NCBI GenBank assembly: GCA_900555215.1
Contig: USKR01000095.1
Coordinates: 1-5,805, forward strand
Direction: 5' to 3'
DNA from: an uncultured Ruminococcus sp.
Lineage (GTDB): Bacteria > Bacillota > Clostridia > Lachnospirales > Lachnospiraceae
Length of the DNA: 5,805 nucleotides
In this document: in pieces, positions 1 through 5,805 of the stretch
How positions within the stretch are numbered: position 1 is the stretch's first letter
Layout: each line of letters opens with the position of its first letter
The notes under the pieces: model-generated
What the model was told of the DNA's origin: nothing
What the model saw: only the letters and a program-made list of their open reading frames with translations
Database searches by the model: none
Translations under genes and position numbers: made by a program

Positions 1-715
1 GTGTGGTCGGCGTGCCGCCTCCAATATATACCGTATCCGGGTACCTCCCCCGAGCCATTTTTCCAATCGCCCGGAGCTCTTTAACCAGCGCGTCCAGATA
101 ACTGTCCACCCTGTCCTTCCAGACTCCTATCGGGGACGAACTGAAGGAACAGTAGGAACACACGCTGGGACAGAACGGAATGCCGGCATACAGGCTGAAT
201 CCGCCCCGGCAGTCAAGTTTCTCCAAAAGCTCCTTTTCCCGGCATGCGATCTCATATCCCAGTTCTGCTTTCGCATGAGCGACAAAGTATTCCTTTTGGA
301 GGAACCCTGTGATTTCCTCCCGTTTTTTCCCTTCTTCCAGCATCTGCATCGGCAGCTTTGTTGGTCTCACTCCTGTAAGCGTTCCCCACGCAAGTTCCCT
401 TCCGGACACTTCGCACAGGAAGCGGTAAACTCTCCGGGTCACCTCGCGCTTCTCCGCCTGCGCCGCATCCTCTTCGGCAGCACGAAAAAAATCCTCATCC
501 CGCGCCCCGGTTCCTGCTCCGGAGCCGTCCTGAAGTTCTCCTGAAATCTCCTCCGGCGCAAGGGAAAAGCAAGAGCCCCCCGGGAGCTTAAGCTCCACAA
601 GTGATTCTTGCTTTTCATCAACCCTCTGCATAATTTCCTCGCCCGGGAAAAATGCCTTTGTGATATGATATACATTATAAGTAAATTTATTTTTCTTACA
701 CGCGATCTCGATCAT
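1..715 (-). CDS. hemZ: HemZ-like radical SAM protein (oxygen-independent coproporphyrinogen III oxidase family), N-terminal part
   Basis: The frame is open from an ATG at 715 to the window edge and gives the first 238 residues of a protein whose family is usually near 480-500 aa. The gene is cut by the window and shows no sign of being broken. The radical SAM core begins with GIPFCPSVCSYCSF, where Cys182, Cys186 and Cys189 form the CxxxCxxC motif that binds the 4Fe-4S cluster. It is followed by YIGGGTPT (230-237), the SAM-binding glycine motif typical of HemN/HemW/HemZ proteins. Before the core is the segment WGTLTGVRPTK (110-120), which marks HemZ rather than HemN or HemW. HemZ is annotated as an anaerobic coproporphyrinogen III dehydrogenase, but its true reaction is less certain than that of HemN. 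Residues about 55-92 form an acidic, Gly/Ala-rich stretch that is probably a flexible linker. The start has an AGGA motif 10 bases upstream that overlaps the stop of the preceding gene, from which it is 12 bases away, so the two are likely cotranscribed. Confidence 0.9.
   Translation of the reverse strand, partial: MIEIACKKNKFTYNVYHITKAFFPGEEIMQRVDEKQESLVELKLPGGSCFSLAPEEISGELQDGSGAGTGARDEDFFRAAEEDAAQAEKREVTRRVYRFLCEVSGRELAWGTLTGVRPTKLPMQMLEEGKKREEITGFLQKEYFVAHAKAELGYEIACREKELLEKLDCRGGFSLYAGIPFCPSVCSYCSFSSSPIGVWKDRVDSYLDALVKELRAIGKMARGRYPDTVYIGGGTPTT
564..616 (-). repeat. Nested inverted repeat inside the hemZ coding region
   Basis: Two perfect 11-base arms (564-574, GAAAAGCAAGA, and 606-616, TCTTGCTTTTC) enclose a perfect 14-base palindrome, GGAGCTTAAGCTCC (583-596). 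In hemZ mRNA this would fold as an 11-bp outer stem around a small 5-bp hairpin with a UUAA loop. It lies about 100 bases after the hemZ start codon, in codons for roughly residues 34-51. An alternative pairing in the mRNA, AGCUCC with GGGGCU, is followed by the pyrimidine-rich CUUGCUUUUC and resembles a weak terminator that would compete with the palindrome. The repeat is seen directly. Any regulatory role is inference. Confidence 0.6.
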
Positions 716-723
716 GTTTTTTG

Positions 724-729
724 TTTCCT
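724..729 (-). promoter_or_regulatory. hemZ ribosome binding site overlapping the upstream stop codon
   Basis: The minus strand reads TAGGAAAC just before hemZ. The AG of the hydrolase stop codon TAG is also the start of the AGGAAA ribosome binding site, with 10 bases between AGGA and the hemZ ATG. This arrangement suggests that translation of hemZ is tied to termination on the upstream gene, and it supports the chosen hemZ start. Confidence 0.55.
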
Positions 730-1351
730 ATATAAATGGATTATATTTCTTTTCATATCCGATGGTCGTCTCTTCCATATGTCCAGGATAGACCTTGGTA
801 TCATCCGGCAGGACGAAGAGCCTGTCGCGGATGGAGTTTACCAGCTGTCCCATGCTGCCTGTAGGGAGATCCGTACGCCCCACAGATCCGTGAAAGAGCG
901 TATCCCCGCTGAACAGCGCTTTCTCCTCCGGGATATAATAACAGCATCCGCCAATCGTATGTCCCGGGGTGTAGATCACCTGGATCTCAAATCCCGCGGT
1001 CTTAAGATTCTGTCTGTTAGTCACATACTCTGCACCCGAGAATGAATAGGGCTGTCCGAGCATGGATACAGATGAATTCAGCTGCTCGCTCTCCAGCAAT
1101 TCCCGCTCCGCCTCATGAGCATACACAGGTACCCGGAACTCCGCAAGCAGAGCGTCCAGCCCCATAATATGGTCAAAATGTCCGTGTGTCAGAAGGACTG
1201 CCTTTACGGTCAGCCCTGCATTTTTAATATAGTTTACAAACTCCGGGGGACATGTTGCAGGATCCACGATAAAACACTCGTTTGTTTTTTCATTGATCCC
1301 GATATAACAGTTGGTCGCCACCGGACCAAGCACAAATTTCCCTACTTTCAT
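728..1351 (-). CDS. Metallo-beta-lactamase-fold hydrolase, glyoxalase II-like
   Basis: This complete 207-residue protein belongs to the MBL-fold superfamily, in the compact glyoxalase II-like (YcbL-type) group. The two-metal site is intact: THGHFDH (55-61) supplies His56, His58, Asp60 and His61; TPGHT supplies His131; FSGDTLF supplies Asp150; and YPGH supplies His191. The segment GSVGRTDLPTGS (155-166) after the bridging Asp is also typical. At about 200 aa it lacks the C-terminal helical domain that full glyoxalase II uses to bind glutathione. The substrate is therefore unknown, and a low-molecular-weight thioester is only a guess. There is no signal peptide or membrane segment, so it should be cytoplasmic. 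A GAGGAG ribosome binding site follows directly on the TGA of rel, and the gap is 17 bases, which fits an operon. Genes of this type often sit between rel and hemZ in clostridia, but the functional link is unknown. Confidence 0.93.
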   Translation of the reverse strand: MKVGKFVLGPVATNCYIGINEKTNECFIVDPATCPPEFVNYIKNAGLTVKAVLLTHGHFDHIMGLDALLAEFRVPVYAHEAERELLESEQLNSSVSMLGQPYSFSGAEYVTNRQNLKTAGFEIQVIYTPGHTIGGCCYYIPEEKALFSGDTLFHGSVGRTDLPTGSMGQLVNSIRDRLFVLPDDTKVYPGHMEETTIGYEKKYNPFI

Positions 1352-1368
1352 ACGCTGTCAGTCTCCTC

Positions 1369-3672
1369 TCAGCCCGCTGTCCTCTCAATATCAAGGATGC
1401 CGTCTACCTGGCGCAGCTTCTCGATCACACTGTTAAGCTCCTCCCGGCCGTGCACGATAAATCCTGTGTCTATCGTAGCTGTTCCTTTCTTGCTCGTTCG
1501 GATGTTCATGGACTTCACATCTATCTTTGCCTCTGTAAAGACTCTGGAGATATCCATGAGCATTCCCTGCCTGTCGGAAGCATACATCTTCAGCTCCGCC
1601 AGATACTGTCCGCCGCCCTCTGTATCTTCCGGATCCTCCCACTCTGCATCGATCAGCCTCTCCCTCTCCGCATCGGAGAGATGGAGCATATTGACGCAGT
1701 CTGTGCGGTGGATGGACATCCCTCTTCCGCGCGTGACAAAACCCACGATCTCATCCCCGGGTACAGGGTTGCAGCACTTGGAGAAGCGCACGGCCATATC
1801 GTTGATTCCTTTGACCACGATACCGCTCTTGGATTTTGCGATATGCACCTTCTTGCTGTTCGCCTCAGAGATCTTCTCGAGGATCGTTTCATCTGTGATC
1901 TCTTTTTTATGCTCCTTTTCATATTCCTCAAAGAGGCGGTTCACCACCTGCCCCTCCTTCAGGCCGCCGTGCCCGATCGCAGCCAGCACGGCGTCCCAGT
2001 CGCGGAATCCGTACTTTTTCTGCACGATCTGCATATACTTCGGTCTTAAAATATCCTGGAGGTTGATGGATTTGCTCCGGCAGTAAGAGACGATCAGCTC
2101 CTTGCCGCGTATAATATTATCCTCTTTAAACTCTTTCTTAAACCACTGGTTGATCTTGTTCTTTGCCTGGGTGCTCTTAACGATGTTCAGCCAGTCACGG
2201 CTCGGTCCCTTGGAATTCTGAGAAGTCAGGATCTCGATCCTGTCTCCGTTCTGGATCTTATAGTCAATATTCACCAGCTTGCCGTTGACCCTTGCGCCAA
2301 CCATCTTATTTCCCACCGCGCTGTGGATCGCATAGGCGAAATCCACAGGGGTCGAACCGTTCGGAAGGTTTTTCACATCCCCGTTGGGAGTAAAACAGTA
2401 CACATCCTCTGCAAATAAGTCCAGGTCACCTTTCAGCAGACTTAAAAATTCCCGGTTATCAGACATGTCTCTCTGCCATTCCAGGATCTGGCGAAGCCAG
2501 TTCAGCTTTGCTTCCTGAGACTCCATACTCTTTGCCGCATCTGTTCCCTCTTTATATTTCCAGTGCGCGGCGATACCGTATTCCGCAGTCTTGTGCATTT
2601 CTTCCGTACGGATCTGGATCTCAAAAGGCTGTCCGGACGGTCCCATCAGAGTGGTGTGGAGCGACTGGTACATGTTCGGCTTCGGCATGGCGATATAATC
2701 TTTAAAACGCCCCGGTATCGGAGTGTACATCTCATGGATCACTCCCAGAGCCGCATAACAGTCTTTCACTGTATCAACGATAATACGCACGGCAAACAGA
2801 TCATACACCTGATCCAGCGTTTTATTCTGATTGACCATTTTTTTATAAATGCTGAAGAAATGTTTTACACGCCCGTATACTTTTGCTTTGATATGGGCGT
2901 TCGCCATATGCTTGGATACTTCCGCCACGATCTGCTGGACGAATTCCTCCCGCTCTGTCTTGCGGGCATTCAAATCTTTCACAAGCTGGTTGTAAACGTC
3001 CGGCTTCCAGTATTTTAAAGACAGGTCATCAAGCTCCGTCTTAATCTTGGAAATACCAAGCCTCTGGGCGATGGGAGCGTAAATATCCATAGTCTCCCTT
3101 GCCTTCTCCTGCTGCTTTGCCGGCGTCATAAATTCCAGTGTCCGCATATTGTGCAGGCGGTCCGCCAGTTTGATGATGATCACGCGGATATCCTTTGCCA
3201 TGGCAAGGAACATCTTCCTCAGATTCTCCGCCTGCACCTCCAGCTTATCCTGGGAATAGCTGAGCTGTCCCAGCTTAGTGACGCCGTCCACGAGGAGAGC
3301 CACTTCTTCACCGAACTCTCTCGTAACATCATCCAGCGTCATATCCGTATCTTCCACCGCATCGTGGAGCATCCCCGCCACGATGGTCTCTTTATCCATC
3401 TCAAGGTCCGCCAGGATGATCCCCACCCAGAGAGGATGGATGATATACGGCTCCCCGGATTTCCTCACCTGGTCCTTGTGGGCTTTCTTTCCGATCCGAT
3501 ATGCCTTCTCTATCATAGAGATATCCGTAGAAGGATGGTATTTCCTCACGCGGGCGACAAGCGCCTGATAGAGCTGCTCCGGGTCCTGATAATCTTCCGG
3601 CGCTTTCACGGCATGACCGTCCACGATCTCCAGATTTTTATTCAACTGTACATATTCCGGTGTGCCTGCCAT
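1369..3672 (-). CDS. rel: Bifunctional (p)ppGpp synthetase/hydrolase, RelA/SpoT family
   Basis: This 767-residue protein makes (p)ppGpp from ATP and GDP/GTP and also hydrolyses it, driving the stringent response in the cytoplasm and on stalled ribosomes. The length and full domain order match long RSH enzymes. The HD hydrolase domain (about 50-180) keeps its metal ligands His79, His103-Asp104 (HDAVED) and Asp171 (LADRLHNMRT). The synthetase domain (about 240-375) has YGRVKHFFSIYKKM (266-279), Asp291, RFKDYIAMPKPNMYQSLHT (322-340) and EIQIRT (351-356). The RFKD motif is the basic form found in bifunctional Rel; RelA-only enzymes carry an acidic ExDD. A TGS domain (about 422-485), a helical region, a Cys-rich element with Cys633, Cys634, His655 and Cys659, and a C-terminal ACT domain (about 690-765) follow. 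The ATG has an AAAGGGGGA ribosome binding site 6-7 bases upstream. A promoter lies about 55 bases upstream, so rel probably heads the unit with the hydrolase and hemZ. The names relA and rel are both used for such genes; rel fits the bifunctional type. Confidence 0.97.
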   Translation of the reverse strand: MAGTPEYVQLNKNLEIVDGHAVKAPEDYQDPEQLYQALVARVRKYHPSTDISMIEKAYRIGKKAHKDQVRKSGEPYIIHPLWVGIILADLEMDKETIVAGMLHDAVEDTDMTLDDVTREFGEEVALLVDGVTKLGQLSYSQDKLEVQAENLRKMFLAMAKDIRVIIIKLADRLHNMRTLEFMTPAKQQEKARETMDIYAPIAQRLGISKIKTELDDLSLKYWKPDVYNQLVKDLNARKTEREEFVQQIVAEVSKHMANAHIKAKVYGRVKHFFSIYKKMVNQNKTLDQVYDLFAVRIIVDTVKDCYAALGVIHEMYTPIPGRFKDYIAMPKPNMYQSLHTTLMGPSGQPFEIQIRTEEMHKTAEYGIAAHWKYKEGTDAAKSMESQEAKLNWLRQILEWQRDMSDNREFLSLLKGDLDLFAEDVYCFTPNGDVKNLPNGSTPVDFAYAIHSAVGNKMVGARVNGKLVNIDYKIQNGDRIEILTSQNSKGPSRDWLNIVKSTQAKNKINQWFKKEFKEDNIIRGKELIVSYCRSKSINLQDILRPKYMQIVQKKYGFRDWDAVLAAIGHGGLKEGQVVNRLFEEYEKEHKKEITDETILEKISEANSKKVHIAKSKSGIVVKGINDMAVRFSKCCNPVPGDEIVGFVTRGRGMSIHRTDCVNMLHLSDAERERLIDAEWEDPEDTEGGGQYLAELKMYASDRQGMLMDISRVFTEAKIDVKSMNIRTSKKGTATIDTGFIVHGREELNSVIEKLRQVDGILDIERTAG

Positions 3673-3695
3673 ATCAGTTCCCCCTTTCGCTTCCC

Positions 3696-3713
3696 GGCAT
3701 CCTGCGGTATGCC
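3696..3713 (-). other. Small stem-loop in the rel 5' untranslated leader
   Basis: GGCAT and ATGCC form a perfect 5-bp stem with an 8-base loop between the predicted rel transcription start and the ribosome binding site. It is short and could occur by chance. It does not cover the ribosome binding site. Confidence 0.25.
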
Positions 3714-3725
3714 TGCAATAGTATT

Positions 3726-3753
3726 AGTATAGCATTAATTCTGTTTTTTTCAA
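3726..3753 (-). promoter_or_regulatory. Sigma-A-type promoter for rel
   Basis: The minus strand shows TTGAAA (-35, at 3748-3753), a 16-base spacer and TATACT (-10, at 3726-3731). The match is four of six for the -35 and five of six for the -10. The surroundings are AT-rich, with an A-tract just after the -35. Transcription would begin near 3719, giving a leader of roughly 45-50 bases before the rel ATG. This implies that rel and the two genes after it can be transcribed independently of recJ. Confidence 0.65.
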
Positions 3754-3773
3754 ATATTTTATATATCCTTCCC

Positions 3774-3815
3774 GCAAAAACCGCCTTCTTTCGACATTCT
3801 CCGCGGCTTTTTTGC
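3774..3815 (-). terminator. Bulged hairpin at the end of recJ, possible terminator
   Basis: GCAAAAA...CCGC directly after the recJ stop pairs with GCGGTTTTTGC 40 bases on, giving an 11-bp stem with a 2-base bulge and a loop of about 18 bases. The first base of the stem lies in the TAG stop codon. In the shorter reading, the CCGC/GCGG core followed by TTTTT looks like a weak intrinsic terminator. No long U-tract follows the full stem, so efficiency is doubtful and read-through into rel is possible. Confidence 0.4.
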
Positions 3816-5527
3816 TACTGGTAATTCACGATCGTGACCTGGACATTCCTCCGTCCCATATATTCATTCACAGACGGATAGTATGTAAACGCCATGGATT
3901 CTTTCTGCTCCATTGCCTTCAGACACGCTTCCACATCGCCGAAATACACGGCTTCCATCTGATTTCCCTGCGGATCTTCCAGACGGCATTTCAAGACATT
4001 TCGGTTTTTTCCGAAAATACGCGGGCTGATCACCCTCAGGTCTTTCCCGGCAAACAACGGTTTGGGATTTCCCTTTCCGAACGGTTCAAGGATTTCCAGC
4101 TCCTGAACCAGCCTTTCCGTAATATAGGGGAAGGGAAGCTGCATATCGATCGACACCTTTTCCCGGAGATCCTCCTCTGTCAGGTCGCAGAGAGCATTGA
4201 TCGTCTCCCGGAAACGCTGCACATTTTCCTCCTCAAGAGACAGTCCCGCCGCCAGCTTATGTCCGCCGAATTTTGTAAACAGCGCCCTGCATCTGCACAT
4301 CTGGGCAAACATGTCATAGGATTCAATAGATCTTCCCGATCCTTTCACCCCGTCCTCCGCCTTAGTCAGCACAAAGACAGGGCGGTAATACCTCTCCCTG
4401 ATCCTGCCCGCGATGATCCCGGCAATACTCTCGTGGCAGTCCGGCAGATAGACGACTAACACGCGGTCATCTTTCAGAGATGTAGTCTCGATCAGATCCA
4501 CTGCTTCTGCCACTCCTCTCTCTGTCATTTCCTTCCGGCTGTCATTCAGCGCCTTTAAATCCTCCGCCAGCATGACCGCATCGCGCCGTGTCCTGGCATT
4601 CAGCAGTTCCAGAGCTCTCTTCGCTGTATCGAGCCTGCCGCTGGCATTGATGCACGGACCGATGACAAAGCCGATATGATAGGCGTTCAGGCGGTCTGCG
4701 TCAATTCCCGTGCACTCGATCAGTGCCTTCAGGCCCGGGTTCTTCGTTCGTTTAAGCATCTCCAGTCCCTGTTTCACGAAGATGCGGTTTTCCCCGTTTA
4801 AGTCCATCACATCTCCCACTGTGGCGATTGCCACGTTTTCCATAAGATAATCCACATCCTCCGGATCTCTCTGCATCACATTATAGAGCGCCTCTGCCAG
4901 CTTATACGCCACTGCCGCCCCGCACAGTCCTTTGAAAGGGTATCCGCAGTCCGCGCGGTGCGGATCCACTACCGCGTCGGCTTTGGGAATGATATACTCC
5001 TTCTCGTCGTCCATCTCAATATATGGCACTTCATGATGATCCGTCACAATGACAGTCAGCCCGTTGTCCTTGGCATACTCGATCTCCTCTGCCGCCGCGA
5101 TCCCGTTATCGCAGGTGATGACTGTATCGATCCCATCGTCAAGCGCCCGGTCGATGAGCATCTTGTTAAGTCCGTACCCGTCTTTGACCCTGTCCGGAAT
5201 GTCCGTGTCCACATCCGCGCCAAGCACGGATAATCCCTCCTGGAGGATATACGTCGCATTCACCCCATCGATATCATAATCCCCGATCACGCGGATCCTT
5301 TTCTCCTCCCGTATCTTCTCTGCAAGGATCTCTACCGCACGATCCATATCCTTCATCAGCATACCATCATACAAATCCGCGATCGTCCCGTTCAGATAGA
5401 AATCAATGGCATCATCCCCGATGATATCCCGGTTGCGGATCAGCCGCGCCAGGATCGGAGAGATATGATACTTTTCCCCTATCCTGTTAAAATCCGCTTT
5501 TTTCATTGTGATAAACCAGCGCTGCAT
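3815..5527 (-). CDS. recJ: Single-stranded-DNA-specific exonuclease RecJ
   Basis: RecJ degrades single-stranded DNA 5' to 3' in recombinational repair, mismatch repair and rescue of stalled forks. The 570-residue product has the DHH phosphoesterase core: GDYDIDG (82-88, Asp83, Asp85, Asp87), CDNG (Asp140), TDHHE (Asp163-His164-His165), DPH (188-190) and GDV (Asp239), followed by INASGRLD near 293. The DHHA1 domain carries GSGRS (396-400) and FGGHKLAAGL (420-429). The C-terminal portion (about 458-570) resembles the DNA-binding OB-fold region, with LEPFGKGNPKPLF before it. All metal ligands expected for the family are present. The length is close to the E. coli enzyme and much shorter than the B. 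subtilis one. The frame stays open upstream to a TTG at 5578, but the ATG at 5527 (MQRWFITMKK) is preceded by AAGGAGG at a spacing of 8 bases, and homologues of this type typically begin in the same way. The gene is followed by rel after 142 bases, without the apt gene that often separates the two. Confidence 0.96.
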   Translation of the reverse strand: MQRWFITMKKADFNRIGEKYHISPILARLIRNRDIIGDDAIDFYLNGTIADLYDGMLMKDMDRAVEILAEKIREEKRIRVIGDYDIDGVNATYILQEGLSVLGADVDTDIPDRVKDGYGLNKMLIDRALDDGIDTVITCDNGIAAAEEIEYAKDNGLTVIVTDHHEVPYIEMDDEKEYIIPKADAVVDPHRADCGYPFKGLCGAAVAYKLAEALYNVMQRDPEDVDYLMENVAIATVGDVMDLNGENRIFVKQGLEMLKRTKNPGLKALIECTGIDADRLNAYHIGFVIGPCINASGRLDTAKRALELLNARTRRDAVMLAEDLKALNDSRKEMTERGVAEAVDLIETTSLKDDRVLVVYLPDCHESIAGIIAGRIRERYYRPVFVLTKAEDGVKGSGRSIESYDMFAQMCRCRALFTKFGGHKLAAGLSLEEENVQRFRETINALCDLTEEDLREKVSIDMQLPFPYITERLVQELEILEPFGKGNPKPLFAGKDLRVISPRIFGKNRNVLKCRLEDPQGNQMEAVYFGDVEACLKAMEQKESMAFTYYPSVNEYMGRRNVQVTIVNYQ

Positions 5528-5535
5528 CCCGCATT

Positions 5536-5542
5536 CCTCCTT
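5536..5542 (-). promoter_or_regulatory. recJ ribosome binding site (decides the start)
   Basis: AAGGAGG on the minus strand is a near-perfect complement to the 16S rRNA tail and lies 8 bases before the ATG at 5527. The alternative upstream starts (TTG at 5578 and ATG at 5566) have no comparable site, so the 570-residue form is preferred. Confidence 0.85.
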
Positions 5543-5556
5543 CTTTTCACCCTTTA

Positions 5557-5585
5557 TGTATATCATTAATCGAGACAAAAGTAAA
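5557..5585 (-). promoter_or_regulatory. Possible sigma-A-type promoter for recJ
   Basis: TTTACT (5580-5585) and TATACA (5557-5562) are separated by exactly 17 bases on the minus strand. Each hexamer matches four of six consensus positions. Transcription would start near 5550, a short distance before the recJ ribosome binding site. The -35 element falls in the T-rich run just after the upstream hairpin, so part of the match could reflect the tail of a terminator. Confidence 0.4.
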
Positions 5586-5587
5586 GG

Positions 5588-5636
5588 CGGGCGCGCCGGG
5601 CATGGAACTAATTAAATTCCGTACCCGGCACGCCCG
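5588..5636 (-). terminator. Strong GC-rich hairpin upstream of recJ, probable terminator
   Basis: Arms at 5588-5600 (CGGGCGCGCCGGG) and 5624-5636 (CCCGGCACGCCCG) pair over 13 bp. The single non-Watson-Crick position is a G-U wobble in minus-strand RNA but a C-A mismatch in plus-strand RNA, so the structure is better formed on the minus strand. Inside it, GGAA pairs with TTCC around a 9-base AT-rich loop. On the minus strand the hairpin is followed by CCUUUACUUUUG, a broken U-rich tail. It lies 49 bases beyond the stop of the upstream partial gene and would end that transcript before recJ. Confidence 0.65.
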
Positions 5637-5684
5637 TATTCATGAATTATCTTTTTTATACTGCCTATTTTTATAAAAAGGAGA

Positions 5685-5805
5685 TCAGTTTTTCTGAGAC
5701 CTGTTCTTTGTATATCTTCTGACAGAGTGCGCCTGTGTGCCGCCGCTCTCTTTTCCCGAGGAAACACTTCCGCTGTTCTTTTTGGCAGATACATTATTCC
5801 GACCG
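5685..5805 (-). CDS. C-terminal tail of an unidentified upstream protein (partial)
   Basis: The frame is open from the right edge to a TGA at 5685-5687 and gives 39 residues. The tail is hydrophilic and basic, rich in Ser, Gly, Lys, Arg and Asn, and ends in RRYTKNRSQKN. It has no hydrophobic segment and looks like a disordered C-terminal extension. It is the most likely real frame here because one other minus-strand frame stops at once and the third runs through the hairpin at 5588-5636. In related clostridia, genes for SecD/SecF-type membrane proteins can lie near recJ, so a membrane-protein tail is possible. The fragment is too short to identify. Confidence 0.5.
   Translation of the reverse strand, partial: GRNNVSAKKNSGSVSSGKESGGTQAHSVRRYTKNRSQKN

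Noticed and set aside
608..1045. A plus-strand open frame opposite hemZ and the hydrolase, with a hydrophobic stretch that could pass for a membrane segment
   Set aside because: The hydrophobic part is the complement of the hemZ start and the AT-rich gene junction. Both genes on the other strand carry clear catalytic motifs, so this frame is a shadow.
1115..2086. A 323-codon plus-strand open frame antisense to rel and the hydrolase
   Set aside because: It lies opposite strongly conserved coding sequence. Its Ser/Cys/Phe/Pro-rich product is typical of a complementary-strand shadow, and nothing in it resembles a known domain.
3812..4459. A 215-codon plus-strand open frame antisense to recJ
   Set aside because: It lies opposite the conserved RecJ catalytic and DNA-binding regions. 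Its His/Arg-rich product shows no motif, and no promoter or ribosome binding site supports it.
5528..5578. A 17-codon N-terminal extension of RecJ starting at TTG 5578, giving 587 residues
   Set aside because: Neither the TTG nor the ATG at 5566 has a ribosome binding site. The ATG at 5527 has AAGGAGG at ideal spacing, and the extension would cover the predicted promoter and the ribosome binding site itself.
5612..5794. A 60-codon minus-strand frame upstream of recJ
   Set aside because: It overlaps the better-supported partial tail frame and ends inside the GC-rich hairpin. It has no recognisable ribosome binding site or motif, and its composition resembles a frame-shifted reading of the tail.

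Overview
This window looks like a conserved housekeeping block from a Gram-positive, low-to-mid GC Firmicute. It is most likely a gut Lachnospiraceae-type clostridium (inference). The pointers are strong AGGAGG-type ribosome binding sites, anaerobic-type HemZ-like radical SAM sequence, a short (about 570 aa) RecJ of the kind seen in that family, a bifunctional Rel protein, and the gene order recJ - rel - metallo-beta-lactamase-fold hydrolase - hemZ. No species can be named from the sequence alone.

Every recognised gene is on the minus strand, so transcription runs from the right edge to the left edge. At the far right (5685-5805) is a 39-residue hydrophilic, basic C-terminal tail of an unidentified protein. 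It is followed by a strong 13-bp hairpin (5588-5636) that probably ends its transcript. Then comes recJ (3815-5527), with a possible promoter and a textbook ribosome binding site that fixes its start 17 codons inside the longest open frame. A 142-base gap holds a bulged hairpin touching the recJ stop codon and a good sigma-A-type promoter. This promoter starts the next unit: rel (1369-3672), a glyoxalase II-like hydrolase (728-1351) and the N-terminal half of hemZ (1-715, cut by the window edge). These three genes are only 17 and 12 bases apart, with ribosome binding sites touching or overlapping the preceding stop codons, so they probably form one operon.

The genes do not form one pathway. 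RecJ is a single-strand DNA exonuclease for repair. Rel makes and degrades (p)ppGpp. The metallo-hydrolase probably cleaves a thioester or similar small substrate. HemZ belongs to a family linked to oxygen-independent porphyrin metabolism. The grouping is a conserved chromosomal neighbourhood. I saw no mobile element, CRISPR array, tRNA, rRNA or defence system. The most unusual feature is a nested inverted repeat (564-616) inside the start of hemZ: an 11-bp perfect stem enclosing a 14-base perfect palindrome. The absence of apt between recJ and rel is the second point worth checking.
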